A stretch of 7,274 nucleotides of DNA from Deltaproteobacteria bacterium (GTDB taxonomy: Bacteria; Desulfobacterota; Deferrimicrobia; Deferrimicrobiales; Deferrimicrobiaceae): assembly GCA_003105225.1 (NCBI GenBank), contig PQAK01000103.1, forward strand, positions 1-7,274, read 5' to 3'. This document shows, one piece after another, positions 1 through 4,335 of this stretch. Made by a program: the position numbers and the translations under genes. The stretch's first letter is position 1, and every line of letters starts with the position of its first letter. The notes below the pieces were generated by a model that was not told the origin of the DNA, ran no database searches, and saw only the letters and a list, made by a program, of their open reading frames with translations.

Positions 1-674
1 GCCTCGAACATCACCTTGTCCAGGCCCAGCTCGTTCACCAGCTTCGCGACGACATCGGTGCGCCACGTCCGGACGTTCTCCGTGATCCCCTCGGATTCGA
101 TCATGATGAGGTGCGCCCCGGCGTCCAGGTACCGTTTCGCCGCCCGGATCGCCTGGGACGGATCCGAGGTCCCCTCGGCCTCCAGCTCCTCCACGGTGCT
201 GGCCCCTCCCGCTCCGAACTGGATCCCCACTTCCGGCTTCGGCTTCATGCCAAGGCCGGTGACCTTCCCCACCAGGTGCACGAGATCGTCCAGCGGCACC
301 GTGATGAAGCCGCTCGAGATCTCCACGACATCGAACTTCATTTTCCTGCATTCCTCCAGGTATCGGTCCACCGCGTCCCCCCCGTGGGTGAGGACCCGCT
401 CGATGAAACCGCCCGTGGACACCAGGACGTCGTGATCGTGGCAGGTGTCGATCAGCTCCCGCACCGCCTTCTTCGGCATGAGGCTGAAGGAACCGCCGCT
501 GAACTTGAAGATATCGATGTAGGATCCCATGGTTTCCAGGATATCTAGCAGATACCGTTTGCCAACCGGTGCGTAGTACGGACCCCGCATCTCCGTGATC
601 CCGCGCTTCCGGGGTTTCCCCTCCCGCTCGTTGACCGGCAGAAAGTCGAAACTGCGGTCGATCCCGCTGCCCAT
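1..674 (-). CDS. Phosphosulfolactate synthase (ComA)-family protein, HSA32-like; 3' end cut by window edge
   Basis: This minus-strand frame is open for 224 codons from ATG 674-672 to the left edge, so the C-terminus is missing (family members are roughly 250-290 residues). A strong Shine-Dalgarno (AGGGGGAGG) lies just upstream of the ATG and fixes the start. Family-typical motifs are IDIFKFSGGSFSLMP, VSTGGFIE, FDVVEISSGF, KPEVGIQFGAGG, AGAHLIMIESEGI and a closing LGLDKVMFEA, in the order expected for this TIM-barrel family. ComA of methanogens joins sulfite to phosphoenolpyruvate to make phosphosulfolactate, the first step of coenzyme M synthesis. However, archaeal ComA has KFGWGTS where this protein has KFSGGSF, and the KFSGGS-SLMPK pattern matches my memory of plant HSA32 and its bacterial relatives, whose reaction is unsettled. 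I am sure of the family and unsure of the reaction, so no symbol is given. It is transcribed away from the glt genes. Confidence 0.88.
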   Translation of the reverse strand, partial: MGSGIDRSFDFLPVNEREGKPRKRGITEMRGPYYAPVGKRYLLDILETMGSYIDIFKFSGGSFSLMPKKAVRELIDTCHDHDVLVSTGGFIERVLTHGGDAVDRYLEECRKMKFDVVEISSGFITVPLDDLVHLVGKVTGLGMKPKPEVGIQFGAGGASTVEELEAEGTSDPSQAIRAAKRYLDAGAHLIMIESEGITENVRTWRTDVVAKLVNELGLDKVMFE

Positions 675-743
675 GTTCCTCCCCCTTTCATGGTGCGTTG
701 ACTCGATGGTGCACGGTTTCCGCATCGTCGACCGGATCCGTTC

Positions 744-772
744 CTTATCATGAGATGAAGCGCGGCCGTCGA
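744..772 (-). promoter_or_regulatory. Weak candidate promoter for the ComA-family gene
   Basis: Read on the minus strand, TCGACG (772-767) and GATAAG (749-744) each match 4 of 6 sigma-70 consensus positions and are separated by exactly 17 nt. This would start transcription near 737 and give a leader of about 60 nt. The matches are modest, so this is only the best candidate in the gap. Confidence 0.22.
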
Positions 773-857
773 TGGGTGCCGGATCCGGCCTTCTTCCGGC
801 GGCGCCGTGGACAGGCCCCGGACCGCCCGCCTTCTTCGCCGCCTGCCGCGTACGGGA

Positions 858-886
858 TGCACAGCCTCCCCTTCGTTGTGTATACT
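858..886 (+). promoter_or_regulatory. Candidate sigma-70-type promoter for gltIJKL
   Basis: A -10 box TATACT (881-886, 5 of 6) follows a -35-like TGCACA (858-863, 4 of 6) with a 17-nt spacer. It stands out against GC-rich surroundings. Initiation would be near 893, giving a leader of about 100 nt before the gltI ATG. No other combination in the gap scores as well by eye. Confidence 0.45.
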
Positions 887-980
887 GACGGCATTTCCCC
901 CTTGGTGCCCGTCCCGGACCGCCGCAGGGGAGGAAAGCGTCGCGGATGCAAGCGGATCCGCAATGTCGACAAATCATCAA

Positions 981-989
981 GGAGAGGAG
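981..989 (+). promoter_or_regulatory. Ribosome binding site that sets the gltI start
   Basis: GGAGAGGAG ends six bases before ATG 996. The reading frame stays open further upstream to an ATG at 807, but that extension has no ribosome site and would put 63 Arg/Pro-rich residues in front of a clean signal peptide. The 996 start is therefore preferred. Confidence 0.8.
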
Positions 990-995
990 CCGAGC

Positions 996-1913
996 ATGAA
1001 ATTCTGGTCGCGTCTCAGTCTTCTGCTGGTCGCCGGATGGCTCGCGGCAACCCCCGCATTCGCCGAGGAACTCACGGGAACGCTCAAGAAGGTGAAGGAA
1101 ACCGGAACCATCACGATGGGCATCCGGGAGTCGTCGTACCCGCTGTCCTACCTCGACGACAAGCAGCAGCCGATCGGATACCACATCGACATCTGCAACC
1201 GGATCGTCGACGCGGTGCGCCGAGAGCTCAAGATGCCCGTGATCCGGGTGCAGCATCAGCCGGTGACCTCGCAGAACCGGATCCCTCTGGTCACCAACGG
1301 CACCGTCGACCTGGAATGCGGATCCACGACCAACAACGAAGCCCGTGCGAAGCAGGTGGCCTTCGTCGACACCACGTTCGTGACCAACGTGCGGATGGCG
1401 GTCAAGAAGAAATCGGGGATCACCAGCCTCTCCCAGCTCGGCGGGAAGCCGGTGGCCACCACGTCGGGCACCACGTCGGTCCAGCTCATGCGGGCCAACG
1501 AGAAGGCCAAGGGGATCGACTTCAAGGAAGTGTACGGGAAGGACCACGCCGACTCCTTCCTCCTCCTGGAGACCGACCGCGCCGTGGCCTTCGTGATGGA
1601 CGACAACCTCCTCGCCGGCCTCATCGCCACCTCCAAGAACCCCCAGGACTACGCGATCGTGGGCGAGGTGCTCAACGTGGAGCCGATCGCCATCATGATC
1701 CGCAGGGACGACCCGGCGTTCAAGAAGCTCGCCGACGATACGGTGAGGGGGCTCATGAAGAGCGGCGATATCAACAAGCTGTATGCGAAATGGTTCATGT
1801 CGCCGATCCCGCCGAAGAACGTGAGCATGAACTTCCCGATGAGCGATACGCTGAAGGAGCTTATCAAGAACCCGAGCGACGCGCCGGCCGAGGCTTTCAA
1901 CAAGAAGAAGTAA
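996..1913 (+). CDS. gltI: Glutamate/aspartate ABC transporter, periplasmic substrate-binding protein GltI
   Basis: This 305-residue protein captures acidic amino acids in the periplasm and hands them to GltJK. Residues 1-23 form a signal peptide (K2 and R6, a hydrophobic core, then AFA before Glu24). The rest follows E. coli GltI closely: GIRESS around 42-47, TSQNRIPL at 91-98, ECGSTTNN at 107-114, TTSGTTS at 155-161, GKDHADS at 181-187, AVAFVMDD at 196-203 and IPPKNVSMNF near 271-280. Arg44, Ser92, Arg95, Ser110 and His184 correspond, after removing the signal peptide and with one constant offset of three, to the ligand contacts I remember for the Shigella glutamate/aspartate-binding protein (Arg24, Ser72, Arg75, Ser90, His164). 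That supports an intact pocket and glutamate/aspartate specificity. It is the first gene of gltIJKL and is separated from gltJ by 83 bp that hold a strong hairpin. Confidence 0.95.
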   Translation: MKFWSRLSLLLVAGWLAATPAFAEELTGTLKKVKETGTITMGIRESSYPLSYLDDKQQPIGYHIDICNRIVDAVRRELKMPVIRVQHQPVTSQNRIPLVTNGTVDLECGSTTNNEARAKQVAFVDTTFVTNVRMAVKKKSGITSLSQLGGKPVATTSGTTSVQLMRANEKAKGIDFKEVYGKDHADSFLLLETDRAVAFVMDDNLLAGLIATSKNPQDYAIVGEVLNVEPIAIMIRRDDPAFKKLADDTVRGLMKSGDINKLYAKWFMSPIPPKNVSMNFPMSDTLKELIKNPSDAPAEAFNKKK

Positions 1914-1926
1914 AGGGAACGCAGCC

Positions 1927-1964
1927 GGAAGGAGGGGGGAGGAGATCCCCTCCCTTCTCCTTCC
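1927..1964 (+). promoter_or_regulatory. Strong intercistronic stem-loop between gltI and gltJ
   Basis: The arms 1927-1942 and 1949-1964 pair over 16 consecutive positions, including two adjacent G-U wobbles (1935-1936 with 1955-1956), around a 6-nt loop AGATCC. It begins 13 nt after the gltI stop. Only three T residues follow, so it is a poor intrinsic terminator. In other ABC operons, such as malE-malF, similar structures protect the upstream message from 3' decay or partly terminate, giving more binding protein than permease. That role here is inferred. Confidence 0.7.
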
Positions 1965-1978
1965 TTTCGACCGAAAGG
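1963..1978 (+). promoter_or_regulatory. Small second hairpin ahead of gltJ, overlapping the first
   Basis: CCTTTC (1963-1968) pairs with GAAAGG (1973-1978) around a GACC loop. Its first two bases are also the last two of the larger stem, so the two structures compete slightly. It lies 18 nt before the gltJ ATG. It may only extend the stacked structure, and I have no evidence of switching. Confidence 0.35.
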
Positions 1979-1996
1979 GGCTGGCTGGACGGGGGA

Positions 1997-2734
1997 ATGG
2001 GCTACAACTGGCACTGGGGGATCTACTTCGACAAGATCAAGGGGGGGGAGGAGACCTACCTCTCCTGGCTCATCACCGGTTTCGGCTGGACCGTCGCCAT
2101 CTCCCTCTGCTCGTGGATCATCGCCCTTGTCCTGGGCGGCCTGATCGGCACCGTCCGCACGACGCCGCGCCGCTGGGCGGTCCGCCTGGGCGACGCCTGG
2201 GTCGAGCTGTTCCGCAACATCCCCCTGCTGGTGCAGTTCTTCCTCTGGTTTTTCGTGGTGCCCGAGCTCCTGCCGGAGAAGCTCTCCCTCTGGGTCAAGC
2301 AGGAGATGCCCGCCAAGGAGTTCATCACCGCCACGGTCTGCCTGGGCCTGTTCACCTCCGCGCGCATCGCCGAGCAGGTGCGGGCGGGGATCCTCAGTCT
2401 TCCCCGGGGGCAGCGGCTCGCCGGGCTCGCCATGGGGTTCACGCTCCCGCAGACCTACCGGTACGTCCTCCTGCCGATGGCGTGCCGGATCATCCTCCCG
2501 CCGCTCACCTCGGAGTTCATGAACGTCTTCAAGAACTCCTCGGTGGCCTTCGCCATCGGCGTGCTGGAGCTCACCTTCCAGGCCCGCCAGATGCAGGAAG
2601 ACTCCGAGCAGGGGATCGAGACCTACCTGGCGGTCACCGTTCTCTACTTCATCTGCGCGTTCGTCGCCAACCGCATGATGGTCTGGATCGAGAACCGAAC
2701 CCGGGTGCCCGGCTACATCACGGCGGCGAAGTAG
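1997..2734 (+). CDS. gltJ: Glutamate/aspartate ABC transporter permease GltJ
   Basis: This 245-residue inner-membrane protein is one half of the translocation channel for glutamate/aspartate and is almost the same length as E. coli GltJ (246). The N-terminus MGYNWHWGIYF mirrors the family's opening W-W-GI pattern. Hydrophobic spans lie near 26-52, 70-92, 109-121, 163-190 and 208-230. The conserved VELFRNIPLLVQFFLW is at 69-84. The cytoplasmic EAA-type loop that docks on the ATPase runs about 125-151 (EQVRAGILSLPRGQ, then GLAMGFTLPQ). ATG 1997 is chosen because it matches the family start, although the frame is open far upstream through the gltI region. The ribosome site is G-rich and imperfect (GGACGGGGGA directly before ATG). 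A run of eight Gs at 2041-2048 falls in codons 15-18. The gene follows the hairpin after gltI and is 19 bp from gltK. Confidence 0.94.
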   Translation: MGYNWHWGIYFDKIKGGEETYLSWLITGFGWTVAISLCSWIIALVLGGLIGTVRTTPRRWAVRLGDAWVELFRNIPLLVQFFLWFFVVPELLPEKLSLWVKQEMPAKEFITATVCLGLFTSARIAEQVRAGILSLPRGQRLAGLAMGFTLPQTYRYVLLPMACRIILPPLTSEFMNVFKNSSVAFAIGVLELTFQARQMQEDSEQGIETYLAVTVLYFICAFVANRMMVWIENRTRVPGYITAAK

Positions 2735-2753
2735 GAGGCGAAACGGCAAGACG

Positions 2754-3416
2754 ATGGGCCCGTTCGACTACACCGTCCTCGTTCCGAGCCTTCCCTTCCT
2801 CTGGACCGGCCTCCAGTTCAGCGTCCACCTCACCCTGATCGCCATGAGCGGGGGGATCGTCCTCGGCACGCTGCTCGCCCTGGCGCGGCTGTCGGGCCCG
2901 AAGCCGCTGTCCACGGCCTCCGCGATGTACGTGGACCTGATGCGCTCCATCCCGCTCGTCATGGTGATCCTGTGGTTCTTCCTCGTGATCCCCCTGATCA
3001 TCGGGAAGCCCGTCGGCGCGGAGTACTCGGCGATCATCACGTTCACCGCCTTCGAGGCGGCCTACTACAGCGAGATCATGCGCGCCGGCATCCAGAGCGT
3101 GTCCAAGGGCCAGGCGATGGCGGGGTACGCCCTCGGGATGACCTACGGGCAGAACATGCGGCTCGTGGTGCTCCCCCAGGCGTTCCGGAACATGCTTCCC
3201 GTGCTGCTCACCCAGACGATCATCCTGTTCCAGGACACCTCGCTCGTCTACGCCATCGGCGCCAAGGACCTGCTCAAGGCCGCCGACATCGCGGGGAAGA
3301 ACTACAACCGCCCCGTCGAGATGTACCTGTTCTCCGCGGTCATCTATTTCGTCATCTGCTTTTCCCTGTCCGCGCTCGTGAAACGGCTCCAGAAACGATA
3401 CGCCGTCCTCCGCTGA
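2754..3416 (+). CDS. gltK: Glutamate/aspartate ABC transporter permease GltK
   Basis: This 220-residue permease partners GltJ to form the heterodimeric channel (E. coli GltK is about 224). It opens with FDYTVLVPSLPFL, matching the family's FDW-IVPSLPYL start. Likely membrane spans are near 18-45, 64-84, 90-105, 146-170 and 190-208. YVDLMRSIPLVMVILWFF is at 59-76. The EAA loop is textbook, with EAAYYSEIMRAGIQSVSKGQ at 101-120 followed by GYALGMT and LPQAFRNMLP, and then LFQDTSLVYAI at 158-168, a GltK hallmark. An AGGAGG at 2733-2738 overlaps the gltJ stop codon and is 15 nt from the ATG, rather far for an optimal site. The tight spacing to gltJ (19 bp) and gltL (20 bp) indicates co-transcription and probably coupled translation. 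Confidence 0.95.
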   Translation: MGPFDYTVLVPSLPFLWTGLQFSVHLTLIAMSGGIVLGTLLALARLSGPKPLSTASAMYVDLMRSIPLVMVILWFFLVIPLIIGKPVGAEYSAIITFTAFEAAYYSEIMRAGIQSVSKGQAMAGYALGMTYGQNMRLVVLPQAFRNMLPVLLTQTIILFQDTSLVYAIGAKDLLKAADIAGKNYNRPVEMYLFSAVIYFVICFSLSALVKRLQKRYAVLR

Positions 3417-3436
3417 CGGAAACCGGGAGAAACCGC

Positions 3437-4171
3437 ATGGCCATGATCGAAATCCGGGACGTGAACAAGTGGTTCGGCAGGTTCCATGTCCTCGTCGACT
3501 GCACCTCCGCGGTAGACAAGGGGGAGGTGGTCGTGGTCTGCGGCCCCTCCGGCTCCGGAAAATCGACGCTCATCAAGTGCGTCAACGGCCTGGAGCCGTT
3601 CCAGAAGGGCGAAATCCACGTGAACGGCATCTCGGTGGGGACCGCGGGAACGGACCTGCCCAAGCTCCGCTCGCACGTGGGGATGGTGTTCCAGCACTTC
3701 GAGCTGTTCCCCCACATGACGGTCATCGAGAACCTGACGATCGCCCAGGAAAAGGTCCTCGGCCGCGGCCGGGATGCGGCGCGGGACAAGGGGCTCTCCC
3801 TCCTCGACCGGGTGGGGCTCACGGAGTTCGCGGACAAGCACCCGGGCCAGCTCTCCGGCGGGCAGCAGCAGCGGGTGGCGATCGCCCGGGCGCTGGCGAT
3901 GGACCCGATCTGCATGCTCTTCGACGAGCCGACGTCCGCCCTCGACCCCGAGATGATCGGCGAGGTCCTGGCGGTCATGCAGGACCTGGCGCGGGACGGC
4001 ATGACGATGATGGTCGTGACCCACGAGATGGGGTTCGCGCGGAACGTGGCCCACCGGGTGATCTTCATGGACCAGGGGCGCATCCTCGAGGACGCCACGA
4101 AGGAGGAGTTCTTCGGCACGCCGCGCTCGGAGCGCGCCCAGACCTTCCTGTCGAAGATCCTGTCTCATTGA
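3437..4171 (+). CDS. gltL: Glutamate/aspartate ABC transporter ATP-binding protein GltL
   Basis: This 244-residue cytoplasmic ATPase energises uptake through GltJK. All catalytic elements are present: Walker A GPSGSGKST (36-44), Q-loop Gln86 in GMVFQHFELFPH, signature LSGGQQQ (139-145), Walker B CMLFDE (159-164, catalytic Glu164), D-loop SALD (167-170) and switch His196 in VVTHEMGFA. It is near-colinear with E. coli GltL (241 residues), including the polar-amino-acid family hallmark around HFELFPH. Two ATGs lie close together at 3437 and 3443. The GGGAGA at 3425-3430 is six bases from the first, so that start is chosen, and using the second would cost two residues. It is the last gene of gltIJKL. 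I see no convincing terminator after it. Confidence 0.96.
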   Translation: MAMIEIRDVNKWFGRFHVLVDCTSAVDKGEVVVVCGPSGSGKSTLIKCVNGLEPFQKGEIHVNGISVGTAGTDLPKLRSHVGMVFQHFELFPHMTVIENLTIAQEKVLGRGRDAARDKGLSLLDRVGLTEFADKHPGQLSGGQQQRVAIARALAMDPICMLFDEPTSALDPEMIGEVLAVMQDLARDGMTMMVVTHEMGFARNVAHRVIFMDQGRILEDATKEEFFGTPRSERAQTFLSKILSH

Positions 4172-4284
4172 CCGACGGGGAGCGGTATGCGAGGGCGAGC
4201 GTTCTACCGGGGCGGCTGCATTTCGCTTCCCTCCGGGCGCAGAATTTCATAAAATCGCGCATCTATACAAAGCATGGGTGCAAA

Positions 4285-4293
4285 TGGCATAAT
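4285..4293 (+). promoter_or_regulatory. Candidate extended -10 promoter for gltB
   Basis: TGG followed by CATAAT (4288-4293) makes an extended -10 element with 5 of 6 matches and no clear -35. It lies in the AT-rich part of the 164-bp gltL-gltB gap (roughly 4243-4315), which contrasts sharply with the GC-rich genes. Initiation near 4300 would leave a leader of about 36 nt. A second -10-like word, TAAAAT, is at 4250-4255 with only a poor -35 (TTCCCT, 4227-4232). These suggest that gltB has its own promoter, but which box is used is unclear. Confidence 0.4.
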
Positions 4294-4335
4294 TAGGAAA
4301 TATTTCTGGTAGTCAATCCCCGAGGATATCGAGTC

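Larger units (their letters stand above)
733..961. repeat. Three palindromes sharing the core CGGATCCG
   Basis: Perfect palindromes lie at 733-740 (CGGATCCG), 778-789 (GCCGGATCCGGC) and 952-961 (GCGGATCCGC). The first would sit at the presumed start of the leftward transcript, the second just upstream of its -35, and the third in the gltI leader about 35 nt before the ATG. A fourth copy of the 8-bp core is inside the ComA-family gene at 159-166. The placement would suit a dimeric regulator, but a GC-rich genome produces such words by chance more often than a balanced one, so the role is unproven. Confidence 0.35.
675..995. other. Divergent intergenic region between the ComA-family gene and gltI
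   Basis: This 321-bp gap separates two divergent starts. I see no credible gene in it: the short frames that cross it give Arg/Pro-rich peptides with no recognisable motif and no good ribosome site. It holds a fair promoter for gltI, a weak candidate promoter for the leftward gene and three palindromes with a shared core, listed separately. The predicted gltI leader is about 100 nt long. Its 3' part contains a short inverted repeat (GCGGAT 942-947 with ATCCGC 956-961, 8-nt loop) ahead of the ribosome site. I recognise no known riboswitch. Confidence 0.6.

Noticed and set aside
698..703. TTGACT, a good -35-like match on the plus strand
   Set aside because: No acceptable -10 lies 16-18 nt downstream (721-726 is CGCATC).
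698..1996. Upstream extension of the gltJ frame to a 678-residue protein
   Set aside because: The added part reads out of frame through gltI and gives Arg/Pro/Gly-rich nonsense; the real permease begins at ATG 1997, matching family length.
1649..2749. A 366-codon minus-strand frame across the gltI 3' end and gltJ
   Set aside because: It is antisense to two clear transporter genes, is rich in charged low-complexity residues and shows no recognisable domain or ribosome site.
3344..4168. Minus-strand frames of 274 and 255 codons over gltL
   Set aside because: Both are shadows of a gltL gene that carries every ABC ATPase motif on the plus strand.
4172..4245. Intrinsic terminator after gltL
   Set aside because: Only short, weak GC pairings are visible (for example CCGG with CCGG over a long loop), with no T tract after them.
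4285..4301. Possible sigma-54 (-24/-12) promoter before gltB, starting TGGCAT
   Set aside because: The TTGC element expected about 5 nt later is missing (AATTAGGAAA follows).
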